From NCBI GenBank assembly GCA_017405085.1, contig JAFRBB010000019.1:1-48473 (forward strand): a DNA stretch of 48,473 nucleotides, in the 5' to 3' direction. Below the pieces are notes generated by a model. The model did not search any database. It saw only the letters and a program-made list of their open reading frames with translations, and was not told the DNA's origin. Position numbers and translations under genes: made by a program. The stretch comes from Eubacteriaceae bacterium (GTDB lineage: Bacteria > Bacillota > Clostridia > Eubacteriales > Eubacteriaceae). This document shows positions 17,246-24,961 of the stretch, in pieces (position 1 is the stretch's first letter; every line of letters starts with the position of its first letter).

Positions 17246-17838
17246 ATCATGTTGTATTGTACATTCATGGCAAAGGGGGCAATGCCTCAGAGAGCGCGCG
17301 TTACAAACCGCTGTTTCCCGGGTGTGATGTGACCGGCTTAGATTATCAATCCTCAACGCCTTGGGAAGCCGGAGCGGAGATTTTCGCCGCTGTTCAAGCA
17401 TTGAAAGCGCAATATGCGCATGTGATTCTGATCGCCAACAGCATCGGCGCGTATTTCAGCATAAACGCGGGAATCGACTCGCTCATCGAAAAGGCGTATT
17501 TCATTTCACCGATTGTCGATATGGAGGGGCTGATTGCTGATTCAATGATGCGGGCGACTGTCACCGAAACCGAATGAAAAACAAAAGGCGTTATTCCCAC
17601 TGCGTTCGGTGAAGATTGGTCATGGACGTATCTTTGTTATGTCAGAACGCATCCGATCAAATGGGATGTTCCGACGGCCATTCTCTATGGCGGAAAGGAT
17701 CAGCTTACATCGCTTGATACGATTCAGGCATTCGCGGCGCGTCATCACGCCAAACTGACAATGATGGAAAACGGCGAACATGGGTTCCAACCCGACGAAC
17801 AAATGCGTTTTTTGGAAAACTGGATAAAAGGAGAATAA
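17242..17838 (+). pseudogene. alpha/beta-hydrolase broken by an in-frame TGA
   Basis: The first 111 codons encode a small hydrolase N-terminus (VVLYIHGKGGNASE, then LIANSIGAYFS with the nucleophile Ser). TGA at 17575-17577 stops the frame, yet the same frame then continues for 86 sense codons with clear hydrolase sequence: TYLCYVRTHPIKWDVPT, ILYGGKDQLTS (catalytic acid) and ENGEHGF (catalytic His), ending at TAA 17838. The total of about 198 residues fits a normal small hydrolase, so a single nonsense mutation is the simplest reading. The truncated product would lack two catalytic residues. It is coupled to the upstream esterase. Confidence 0.8.
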
Positions 17839-17839
17839 C

Positions 17840-18336
17840 ATGATGAAGCCTGCGATTATATATGATTCCATGAGCGGCAACACCGCTTATGTCGCGGAGT
17901 TATTGAAAAAACAACTTGATTCGGAAGCGACGCTGATTGAGATAAAACCCGTCAAAGCTTTTCCCGACAGCGGATTCAAAAAGTTTTTTTGGGCGGGAAA
18001 AGCGCTGTCATGGGAGAAAAACCCAAGCTTTGTGATGATCCATTTGATCCGGATGAGTACGATCAAATCATGATCGGTTTTCCTGTGTGGGCGGGCAGAA
18101 TCGCGCCGCCGATCCGCACTTTTGTCGAAGATAACAAAACCGCGCTTGGTCAAAAAAGGATAGCCGCCTTCGCTTGCCAGTCAGGTTCCGGAGCTGAGAA
18201 AGCCCTTGACGGTTTAAAGAAATTGATCGGTATGACGGATTTTCAATCAGAGATGATTTTAATTGATCCCAAAGAAAAACCGAATAAAACGAACGAAGAT
18301 AGCATTGACGCTTTTTGTGAAGTGATCAAATCATGA
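17840..18336 (+). pseudogene. flavodoxin broken by a one-base frameshift
   Basis: Ribosome site AAAGGAG and ATG 17840 open a flavodoxin: IIYDSMSGNTAYVAELL is the FMN phosphate loop. The frame is lost at the AAAA run at 17998-18001, where one extra A would restore KFFWAGKSAVMGEKPKL. The remainder is read in another frame to 18336 and contains IMIGFPVWAGRIAPPI and a normal flavodoxin C-terminus. The full product would be about 165 residues. It is either a real frameshift mutation or a base-call error in a homopolymer. It follows the hydrolase pseudogene by 1 nt. Confidence 0.8.
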
Positions 18337-18360
18337 TGATGACATGCGTTAGAACAAGCT

Positions 18361-18423
18361 GAAAAGCGTTATTTTATGCCATGACACGAATCGTGTCGCC
18401 CATGTGACGGCGCGACGCTTTCT
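18361..18423 (+). other. imperfect hairpin region
   Basis: Inner palindrome GACACGAATCGTGTC (18383-18397) within an outer pairing of AAAAGCG and CGCTTT, followed by a T-rich tract. It may be the terminator of the flavodoxin unit or an operator before the PAP2 gene; I cannot decide. Confidence 0.35.
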
Positions 18424-18478
18424 CTTTTTTTCGGTCTGTGCTATTTTCAAATCAACTCATTTGAAAGGACGGACGCGT

Positions 18479-19144
18479 ATGAAAGAGAGAAAATATTTTA
18501 TCATGAGCGCCGCATCGCTAATCGCCTTTACGCTTTGGACCGTGCTGATGATGAATGTCGATGGTCAGGCGGTCGGCCCCAGAAATTCAAAGGTCGGGCT
18601 TGCCACATTTAACACATGGTTTCATCAGCTCACGGGCGTGCGTATGACGTTGGTCACCATTACCGATTGGCTTGGTTTAGTGCCCATCGCGGTTTGTTTG
18701 TGCTTCGGCTGTTTGGGGCTTTATCAGTTGATCAAGCGAAGAAGCCTACGAAAGGTTGACTTGGACATCCTTTTATTAGGAGCTTATTACATTCTGGTGA
18801 TTATCGGATATCTGATTTTTGAAATGATCCCGATCAATTACCGTCCGGTACTAATCGACGGATTTTTGGAGGCATCTTATCCTTCTTCCACGACACTGTT
18901 GGTGTTGTCCGTGATGCCGACCCTTGTTTTTCAAATCAAACGCAGATGCGACAACAAAAACATCAGGACGTTTATCATCATCCTCGTTGTTGTTTTCTCG
19001 GTTTTCATGGTTGTCGGAAGGCTGGTTTCGGGGGTTCACTGGGCGACGGATATCATCGGATCGGTTTTGCTGAGCTTTGGGTTGTTCTACCTTTATAAAG
19101 GCGCTGCAACGACCGTAGATATGAGGAGTCACCATGGAGTTTAA
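18479..19144 (+). CDS. PAP2-superfamily membrane phosphatase
   Basis: 221-residue membrane protein with about six helices. Conserved elements: NYRPVL (end of motif 1), ASYPSSTTLLVL in place of the usual PSGH (motif 2), and GRLVSGVHWATDIIGS (motif 3, with Arg, His and Asp). Family members dephosphorylate lipid phosphates such as undecaprenyl-PP or phosphatidic acid at the outer membrane face. The Lys of motif 1 and His of motif 2 are not seen, so activity may be altered or belong to a PSST-type subgroup. ATG 18479 has TGAAAGGA upstream. It overlaps the next gene by 11 nt. Confidence 0.78.
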   Translation: MKERKYFIMSAASLIAFTLWTVLMMNVDGQAVGPRNSKVGLATFNTWFHQLTGVRMTLVTITDWLGLVPIAVCLCFGCLGLYQLIKRRSLRKVDLDILLLGAYYILVIIGYLIFEMIPINYRPVLIDGFLEASYPSSTTLLVLSVMPTLVFQIKRRCDNKNIRTFIIILVVVFSVFMVVGRLVSGVHWATDIIGSVLLSFGLFYLYKGAATTVDMRSHHGV

Positions 19145-19739
19145 TGAAAAATTACAGGAATTGAGAAAAAACCAAGGACTCACGCAGGAGGAATTGGCGC
19201 AGGCAATCTTTGTCTCCAGAACAGCGGTATCCAAATGGGAATCCGGCAGAGGATACCCCAACATCGATTCTCTCAAAGCGCTTGCTGATTATTTCTCGGT
19301 GACTGTCGATGAATTGATTTCACCGGATGAAATCATCACCGCGGCGGAAGACGAAAAACGGGAGCTGATTGGACAATACACATCTCTCATCTGTTACGCT
19401 TTAGATGTTTTGACGGCTTTGCTTTTGTTTATTCCCATCTTTGGAAACGGCTCCGATTCTCCGTTGACGGTATCCTTGTTTGCTCTCACCGGCACGCGGT
19501 TATGGATAAAGATTGTTTACGCCATCGGCATTAGCGTTATTGTGTTAAACGGTGTTTTCGGCGTTGTGATTGACCGGCTAGAAAAGCCATTATGGGATAA
19601 GCAACGTTTGACGGTAAGTGTCGCGTTATCGGTTTTCATTTGCCTGATTTTTATCATGACCCGACAGCCTTACGCGGGGGTATTTTGCTTTGCCGTGTTG
19701 ATGATGAAAGGCTGGTTGCTATTAAGGAGGAACGTGTGA
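19134..19739 (+). CDS. XRE-family regulator with membrane domain
   Basis: 201 residues. Residues 4-60 form a Cro/CI helix-turn-helix (GLTQEELAQAIFVSRTAVSKWESGRGYPN, quoted in part: LTQEELAQ and AVSKWE). Residues about 85-200 hold four hydrophobic helices. This HTH plus transmembrane layout is frequent in Firmicutes membrane-tethered regulators. Ribosome site GAGGAGTCACC before ATG 19134 lies inside the PAP2 gene end, and the stop overlaps the GTG of the methyltransferase. Signal and targets are unknown. Confidence 0.82.
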   Translation: MEFNEKLQELRKNQGLTQEELAQAIFVSRTAVSKWESGRGYPNIDSLKALADYFSVTVDELISPDEIITAAEDEKRELIGQYTSLICYALDVLTALLLFIPIFGNGSDSPLTVSLFALTGTRLWIKIVYAIGISVIVLNGVFGVVIDRLEKPLWDKQRLTVSVALSVFICLIFIMTRQPYAGVFCFAVLMMKGWLLLRRNV

Positions 19740-20452
19740 ATTACCCTTTATCTGATAAATATATGACCGATGATTTGATGGCCAAAATCATGGGTCCGAA
19801 TCCAATTAAACTCGAAGAGGAGCTATTGACAGATCATCAAATCCCAAAAGGCGCGACTGTCTGCGATCTCGGCAGCGGGCAAGGACTGACCAGCGTGTTT
19901 TTGGTGAAAGAATACGGCTTTAAAGTCTACGCGGCCGATTTGTGGAGCGATCCCGGAGAAAACCGTCGATTCTTTGCTGCCATGGGTTTGAATGAGGAAC
20001 AGATTATTCCCGTTAAAGCCGACGCGGAGAACCTGCCGTTTGAGAAAGGATTTTTTGACGCTGTTGTGTCCACCGATTCGTATAATTATTTCGGGCGCGA
20101 CCCGAATTATCTCGATGATAAGCTGTTGCCGTTTGTCAAATCGAAGGGACTCATTTATATCACGGTTCCCGGCATGAAAAAGGATTGTCATGATCATCTG
20201 CCGTCTGAACTGTTGTTGTCCTGGACACCCGAACAGCTCGACTATCTGCATGATGTCAGCTATTGGAAGAATATCGTTGCGCAGTGTAAGGGCGCAGAGG
20301 TCATAGAAGTTTCTGAGATGGCCTCTGATGATGAGGTATGGGCTGATTGGCTCAAGCAGGAAAACAAATTCGCGGTTAATGACCGTAGATCAATGGAAGC
20401 GGGCGGCGGAAAATATTTGAATTTCATCAAAATCGTTTTGAGAAAAAGGTAA
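19736..20452 (+). CDS. SAM-dependent methyltransferase (class I)
   Basis: 238-residue Rossmann methyltransferase. Motif I is VCDLGSGQGLTSVFL (about residue 43), then VYAADLW, ADAENLPFEKGFFDAVVSTDSY (motif II/III area) and a C-terminal LNFIKIVLRK strand. GTG at 19736 is the start because AAGGAGG lies 5 nt upstream and it overlaps the upstream TGA; the frame extends further back but into the previous gene. Ubiquinone/menaquinone or small-molecule methylation types are possible; substrate unknown. Confidence 0.85.
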   Translation: MNYPLSDKYMTDDLMAKIMGPNPIKLEEELLTDHQIPKGATVCDLGSGQGLTSVFLVKEYGFKVYAADLWSDPGENRRFFAAMGLNEEQIIPVKADAENLPFEKGFFDAVVSTDSYNYFGRDPNYLDDKLLPFVKSKGLIYITVPGMKKDCHDHLPSELLLSWTPEQLDYLHDVSYWKNIVAQCKGAEVIEVSEMASDDEVWADWLKQENKFAVNDRRSMEAGGGKYLNFIKIVLRKR

Positions 20453-20458
20453 TGATTA

Positions 20459-21022
20459 ATGAAAACACTGAATACCATCCAAACCCTTTCCAAAATCGGA
20501 AAAATTTTTAGCAAGGTCCTATTTATTTTATGTGTGATTGGCGGAATCTTTTGTCTTGTGGGAATCCTTGAAATTTCGTTTGTTCACAATGGACTGAAAA
20601 TCGGCGGGGTGACAATCCACAGCATTATCGAGCAGAGCGGGGCAATCGACAAAAGCACTTGGTATGGTGTGATGGCAACGGGGATTGTGCTGTGCGCCGG
20701 TGAGGCGGTGCTCTGCAAGATCGCGGAAATGTATTTTAAAAATGAGTTGGAAGCGGGAACGCCTTTTACTTTTGACGGCGCGAAGGAACTGATGAGACTT
20801 GGTATCTTCACGATTTGTATTCCGCTGGGAACCGACATCGTTGTCGGCATCATTTCCTCTGTTATCGGCCGCGCTTACCAACTAACGAACGTTTTAGACA
20901 TTAATCATTCCGCGCAAATCGGATTAGGTGTCATGTTTATTGTAACAAGCTTATTGTGCCGATACGGCGCGGAAATCATTCAACAACACAAAGGAGTCCA
21001 ACATGAAAATTCTGGTTCTTAA
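20459..21022 (+). CDS. DUF2975-like membrane protein
   Basis: 187 residues with about four hydrophobic helices (20-38, 64-82, 110-135 and 148-165 roughly). It ends with LLCRYGAEIIQQHK, which matches the typical RYGAEL ending of DUF2975 proteins. Such proteins usually precede a small XRE regulator; here the next gene is instead a flavin reductase whose start lies inside this gene. Function unknown. Confidence 0.7.
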   Translation: MKTLNTIQTLSKIGKIFSKVLFILCVIGGIFCLVGILEISFVHNGLKIGGVTIHSIIEQSGAIDKSTWYGVMATGIVLCAGEAVLCKIAEMYFKNELEAGTPFTFDGAKELMRLGIFTICIPLGTDIVVGIISSVIGRAYQLTNVLDINHSAQIGLGVMFIVTSLLCRYGAEIIQQHKGVQHENSGS

Positions 21023-21689
21023 CGGAAGTCCAAAAGGGGAAAAAAGTGATACCATGCACATCACCCGCGCCTTTTTGGAGGGGATGAATGACGTTTCGGC
21101 CAATGATATTCAGACGATTCACGCGGCTTTTCGGCATATCGACTATTGCGCCGGCTGCTTTACCTGCATGAAAAACGGCGGGGAGTGTGTTCACCATGAC
21201 GATATGCGGGAAATATTGGATGAGATTCTTGACAGTGATCTGCTCATTTGGAGTTATCCGCTGTATTGTTACGGCATGCCCGCGCCGCTCAAAGCGCTGC
21301 TTGACCGCACGCTGCCGCTGTCAAGTATGGCGATGCGGAAGGTCGGCGAGCGGTATGAGCATGTTTCCCAGGCGGATTTCAGCCGTTTGCGTTATGTGAT
21401 GATCTGCGGCTGCGGATTCCCGAACAGCAAACACAATTTCGAGCCTGCCGCGGCGCAGTTCAAATTGTGTTTTCCGGGTAATCACACAATCATTACCGTC
21501 CCTGAAAGTCCGATGTTTAACGCGCCTGAAGCCAAATCAGTGACAGAACCCCGGCTTGAGTTAATCAAAAAAGCCGGCAGAGAATTTGCGGGAAATGGAA
21601 AAATTGCCGAGGATTTGATGAAAGTCATCACGTCTCCGATGATTCCCGAGGATCAGTACGCTAAGATTGTCAACGGAACCGTGGAATAA
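21003..21689 (+). CDS. NAD(P)H-dependent flavin oxidoreductase
   Basis: 228-residue flavodoxin-fold oxidoreductase. LVLNGSPKGEKSDTM is the FMN loop, CAGCFTCMKNGGECVHHDDM (residues about 49-68) is a Cys cluster as in iron-sulfur flavoproteins, and SYPLYCYGMPAPLKALLDR is the flavin-binding segment. The C-terminal part carries further Cys near CGCGF. Ribosome site AAGGAGTCCAAC. It overlaps the DUF2975 gene by 20 nt. Third flavoprotein type in this region; electron partner unknown. Confidence 0.87.
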   Translation: MKILVLNGSPKGEKSDTMHITRAFLEGMNDVSANDIQTIHAAFRHIDYCAGCFTCMKNGGECVHHDDMREILDEILDSDLLIWSYPLYCYGMPAPLKALLDRTLPLSSMAMRKVGERYEHVSQADFSRLRYVMICGCGFPNSKHNFEPAAAQFKLCFPGNHTIITVPESPMFNAPEAKSVTEPRLELIKKAGREFAGNGKIAEDLMKVITSPMIPEDQYAKIVNGTVE

Positions 21690-21786
21690 GCCTGAAAGCA
21701 TGATCAATATTATTTTTTTAAGGATTCTCTTGACAACAATATAGATGAAAAAGCGAAACACGCAAAACATGAAGGAGTTGTCTAAA

Positions 21787-22183
21787 ATGAAAAAAACGTA
21801 TCCTATCGTTATGACACAGGGAAAAGATTTTATCGTGGTATTTATTCCTGATTTCAACATCAATACCCAGGGCAAGGATGTTCCGGAAGCAATCGAAATG
21901 GCGAAAGATGCAATTGGACTAATGGGAATTGATATGCAGGACGACGGCGAGTCCTTGCCGGAAGCGTCGAGCATTGCAAGCATACAATCCAACACACCGT
22001 CTGGCGCGATCGTTTCATTGGTTGACGTTGATTTTTCTCAGTATCGGAGAAAGAAACGAGTGTCGTGAAGAAAAATTGCGCCTTTCTTTCATGACTTAAT
22101 TTTAAGCTGAAGGAGCCGGTGTGAATGTCTCCGCCGTTTTGCAAGCAGTACTTAAAAGAGAAATGAATATCACATCACCTTAA
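21787..22183 (+). pseudogene. hicB: decayed HicB-family antitoxin
   Basis: ATG 21787 with AAGGAGTTG upstream opens a HicB N-terminal domain (TYPIVMTQGKDFIVVFIPDF, then AIEMAKDAIGLMGIDMQDDG), read to a TGA at 22066-22068. The C-terminal DNA-binding part survives in pieces: KKNCAFLS, a TGA at 22092 where Trp is expected, LNFK in the frame starting at 22068, then AEGAGVNVSAVLQAVLKREM in the frame starting at 22106, ending at 22183. Two frameshifts and one nonsense change are needed to join them. No hicA toxin is seen on either side. Confidence 0.78.
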
Positions 22184-22233
22184 TCCTTTTGAATAATACA
22201 AGAGTAAGAATAAAAAGAACGGATTATGAAAAA

Positions 22234-22264
22234 AGCTTCACGTTTGACGGCGTGGGGCTTTTAT
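22234..22264 (+). terminator. hairpin after the hicB remnant
   Basis: Stem AGCTTCACG / CGTGGGGCT with two G-U pairs and an 8-nt loop, followed by TTTTATTT. Confidence 0.6.
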
Positions 22265-22420
22265 TTAGAGTTGATGTATCGGTTTATCAGTTGGTGTATT
22301 AAGAAAACAGTTGGTGTATTAATTGGTGGATCGTTTGACTAATTGATCAGCGAAAAAAATATTTAGTCAACACTGAATTCAGCGTTAAAAAAAGATAACC
22401 CCAGGTACATAGGGAAGCCG
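22265..22420. repeat. short direct repeats in an AT-rich spacer
   Basis: CAGTTGGTGTATTAA occurs at 22288 and 22308 (20-bp period), with a partial third unit AATTGGTGG directly after. No gene is supported here. Confidence 0.5.
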
Positions 22421-22890
22421 TTCACCTCATGCCCTTCGGGCATTTCGGTCGGGCGTAAGCCGCGAGCCTCTTACTTTGCGGTTAAAGCGTTAACTCTTTG
22501 CCGTGAAACAACTTCCGCAGCGGCGTTATCTCAGCCCGGCAAATATTGGCGGCGCTTGAGTGAGGGCGAAAGCACGAACGGATGTTTTCGAGCAAAGCGA
22601 GAAAACTGCCCAAAAAAGACAAGTCAAAACCTAATGGAGCATGACGAGCGGCGCTTGAGTGAGGAACAGCCGTTCCGAGCGTAAGTGAGCATCCAAATCT
22701 ATGATTTGGCCCATGCGAACTTATCGAGCGAAGCGGGTGGAGATGTTTTCGAGCAAAGCGAGAAAACTGCCCAAAAAGGGACAAGTAAAACATTTTCCGC
22801 AGTAGAACCTCACGGCACCCCGCTCATGCAAGCATGGCGGTTCGCCCTGAACCAGTGAAAGGCTGCACGGCTTACTTTTTCGAAAATAAT
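22421..22890. repeat. mosaic repeat island B
   Basis: About 470 bp with the same modules as islands A and C: GCCCTTCGGGCATTTCGG (22433), the TAAGCCGCGAGCCTCTTACT / CAGCGGCGTTATCTCAGC module (22457-22558, shared with island C), GTTTTCGAGCAAAGCGAG (22584 and 22745), the GCGTAAGTGAGCATCC unit (22678) and the CATGCAAGCATGGCGG / CTGCACGGCTTACTTTT end. It stops at the ribosome site of the deleted flavoprotein copy. Confidence 0.8.
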
Positions 22891-22901
22891 AGGAGAAATC
22901 A

Positions 22902-23277
22902 ATGAAAACAGTGATTGTTCACGGTCAGAGTCATCGAGGCTCGACGTATCATATTGCCAATCTGTTGGCAGATCAGATCGGAGGAGAAAAAACCAAATTT
23001 TTCTTACCGAGAGATTTCGGATCGTTTTGCTGCGGCTGCGCGAAATGTTTTATGGTCGATGAGAAAAAATGCCCGCATTACGATAAGCTCGCGCCCATCA
23101 CACGGGCCCTTGACGAAGCGGATTATCAAACGGAAAGATCACGTAAAACCTGGTTTGAAAACAAAAGGCTTTTTTCATCTCATGCGGATGCTGCAGAAAA
23201 AAGGTTGAAACGAAGCCGATGTGGATTACTGGAAACAAAGGGGATGGAACGATAAAAATCGGCCATGGCAGTCATGA
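22902..23277 (+). pseudogene. second copy of the 15720 flavoprotein, internally deleted
   Basis: The first about 220 bp are nearly identical to 15720-15941. At GAAGCGGAT the sequence jumps to the equivalent of 16250, losing 317 bp. The 9-bp GAAGCGGAT occurs at both deletion ends in the intact copy (15933 and 16250), so slippage or recombination between direct repeats explains it. As 317 is not a multiple of three, the frame is lost. The C-terminal remnant also has TGA where the intact copy has Trp in KKGWNE. Homology starts at the ribosome site and ends near the stop, so the duplication covered just the gene. Confidence 0.9.
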
Positions 23278-23326
23278 AGATAACTCAACACGGCGGAGGC
23301 GAAGCTCGGCTTAAAAACAAAAAATA

Positions 23327-23392
23327 GAAACTCGGCAATGCCGAGTTTCATCCAGAATTATTCATTATTCATTATTAATTATTAATTATTAA
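23327..23392 (-). terminator. tRNA-Lys terminator with AT-rich repeat (composite copy 2)
   Basis: Perfect 10-bp stem GAAACTCGGC / GCCGAGTTTC with AAT loop (23327-23349). On the minus strand it is followed by a T-rich run, and preceded by ATTAATAATGAATAAT microrepeats (23352-23392). Same layout as copies 1, 3 and 4. Confidence 0.75.
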
Positions 23393-23394
23393 AA

Positions 23395-23471
23395 TGGTGG
23401 GCCATCAGGGACTCGAACCCTGGACACCCTGATTAAGAGTCAGGTGCTCTAGCCAACTGAGCTAATGGCCC
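23395..23471 (-). tRNA. tRNA-Lys (CTT)
   Basis: 77 nt with encoded CCA. The acceptor pair is GGGCCAT / ATGGCCC, the D-arm is AGCTCAGTTGG, the anticodon loop CTCTTAA gives CTT, and the T-arm is GGGTTCGAGTCCC. Transcribed on the minus strand away from DUF1836. Confidence 0.95.
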
Positions 23472-23557
23472 GTGCCGTTTGGACTTTCATTATTATAGGC
23501 GAAAGCCCGAAAAAATGCAAGGCTTTTTTTAAATGTTTCGAAGGTAAAGAAAAAAGT

Positions 23558-24028
23558 TTATGATTCAAGATGCTGAAAGGCATCATTTAAATAAACCCGG
23601 CGGGCCGCAGCGCGGACAACGGTATGAATGAGGCCGAGACGTTCGGTGAGGTTGTCTTCTTTTTCGGAAAATACGTCGATGATGGCTTTTTCCGAGGCAG
23701 CGCAAAAATCGTCATAAGCCCGGTCAAAGGGCTCGCCGTCAAAAAGCAGCGACGAAAAACTGCGGATGTCATCCATGGTCAAAACCGATTTGGCAAAGGC
23801 CACCACGATGATCCGGGCGATGAGGGCGCGGCCGTATTGCTTGCGGACGGGCTTGTCCACCAGTCCCTGTTTGACATAATTGCTGATCATCGACGCGGTG
23901 ATCTCAGGCAGTCCCAGGGGAGAAAAAATGTCGTTGATGTATTTAACCACCTGTTTTAAATAAAGGCCGACATCGGGAATTTCCGAGTATCGGGGCAAAT
24001 GAAAAGCGGAAATGATCGCGGGATCCAT
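23558..24028 (-). CDS. DUF1836 protein
   Basis: 156-residue protein starting MDPAIISAFHLPRYSEIPDVG, then LYLKQVVKYINDIF and ITASMISNYVKQGLV, the typical DUF1836 pattern. The middle looks like a MerR-like winged-helix DNA-binding segment, so a regulatory role is probable but not proven. AAGGAGGAAATC precedes ATG 24028. It is divergent from the hemolysin-III gene across a region with repeated ATCGGTTA boxes, which are candidate binding sites for it. Confidence 0.85.
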   Translation of the reverse strand: MDPAIISAFHLPRYSEIPDVGLYLKQVVKYINDIFSPLGLPEITASMISNYVKQGLVDKPVRKQYGRALIARIIVVAFAKSVLTMDDIRSFSSLLFDGEPFDRAYDDFCAASEKAIIDVFSEKEDNLTERLGLIHTVVRAAARRVYLNDAFQHLES

Positions 24029-24107
24029 GATTTCCTCCTTCAGTTTTAAGATTCAAACTGACCACAGTATAGCCAATCAACGAAAAGATGTCAATCACAA
24101 ACGCATG

Positions 24108-24185
24108 ATCGGTTATAGAAAAACCGTTGACAAGATCGATATGATCGGTTAAAATTAACCCATAATCGGTTATTTAAAAACCGAT
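24108..24185 (+). promoter_or_regulatory. hlyIII promoter with ATCGGTTA operator boxes
   Basis: TTGACA (24127-24132), exact 17-nt spacer, TAAAAT (24150-24155). ATCGGTTA is repeated at 24108, 24144 and 24165. The third copy forms an inverted repeat with AACCGAT (24179-24185). The boxes overlap and follow the promoter, as expected for repressor sites. Confidence 0.7.
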
Positions 24186-24214
24186 ATAAAGCTATTGATT
24201 TAATGGAGGTTATT

Positions 24215-24928
24215 ATGATTGCCACCAGCACATCACTTCATCCAATAAAACCGCAGGTCCAAACGTCAAAAGGCCGTTTTCATGTCAAGGATCCGGGTTC
24301 GGCGCTGACCCATTTCATCGGGTTTGTCCTGGCTATCGCCGCGACGCCTTTTTTGCTCATTGTCGCGGCGTCCCATGGCATGGATACGCCTGCGATGATG
24401 TCCCTTTCCGTGTTTATGTTATCCATGATTGCCCTTTACGGCGCCAGCACGGCCTATCACACCTTTGACGTGAGTCCGCGGGTCAACAAAGTCCTCAAAA
24501 AAATCGACCACACGATGATCTTTGTGCTCATTGCCGGCACCTACACGCCGATTTGCGCCGTGACGCTGTGGCAGGGCGCGGGGCCGTGGATGCTCGCTTT
24601 GGTGTGGGGGATCGCCCTGGCGGGATTTATTTTCAAGCTGTTTTGGGTGACTTGTCCCAAATGGGTCTCCTCGGTGCTTTATATCGCCATGGGATGGGTT
24701 TGCCTTTTCGCTCTGCCGCAAATCGTGTCGGGACTCGGTATGACCGGGTTTTTATGGCTCCTCATAGGCGGCATTCTCTACACCGTCGGCGGCGTGATCT
24801 ACGCGTTGAAATTTAATGTATTCGGCGGGAAATATCCCTATTTCGGCTCCCATGAAGTGTTTCACTGCTTTGTCCTCGCCGGCAGCTTTTGCCATGTGAT
24901 GACGATGATCACGGGCGTGATCGGATAG
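24215..24928 (+). CDS. hemolysin III family (PAQR-type) membrane protein
   Basis: About 237 residues and seven hydrophobic helices. The hallmark metal-binding features are visible: DPGSALTHFIGF (first His), STAYHTF (second conserved segment) and a C-terminal SHEVFHCFVLAGSFCH with the two His. Length and order match the hemolysin III/YqfA family, which shares the PAQR fold. The first ATG in the frame (24203) lies in the ribosome site, so I use ATG 24215 behind GGAGGTT. Physiological role in bacteria is unclear despite the family name. Confidence 0.93.
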   Translation: MIATSTSLHPIKPQVQTSKGRFHVKDPGSALTHFIGFVLAIAATPFLLIVAASHGMDTPAMMSLSVFMLSMIALYGASTAYHTFDVSPRVNKVLKKIDHTMIFVLIAGTYTPICAVTLWQGAGPWMLALVWGIALAGFIFKLFWVTCPKWVSSVLYIAMGWVCLFALPQIVSGLGMTGFLWLLIGGILYTVGGVIYALKFNVFGGKYPYFGSHEVFHCFVLAGSFCHVMTMITGVIG

Positions 24929-24961
24929 CGTTCACCGGGGATGACGCCTTCGGGACGGCTT

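Noticed and set aside
17575-17577. Selenocysteine at the hydrolase TGA
   Set aside because: The position is not catalytic, no SECIS-like hairpin follows, and the family has no selenoprotein members that I know of.
17840-18336. Programmed frameshift in the flavodoxin
   Set aside because: Only a short AAAA run, no slippery heptamer with a downstream structure, and neighbouring genes are also broken. Flavodoxins are not known to need frameshifting.
12315-23214. Idea that TGA is recoded as Trp, since several breaks are at TGA and two replace Trp
   Set aside because: Many intact genes here end in TGA, including tight ATGA overlaps (4909, 6543, 15211, 17242), and the broken genes also have frameshifts and a deletion. 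Ordinary nonsense mutation is simpler.
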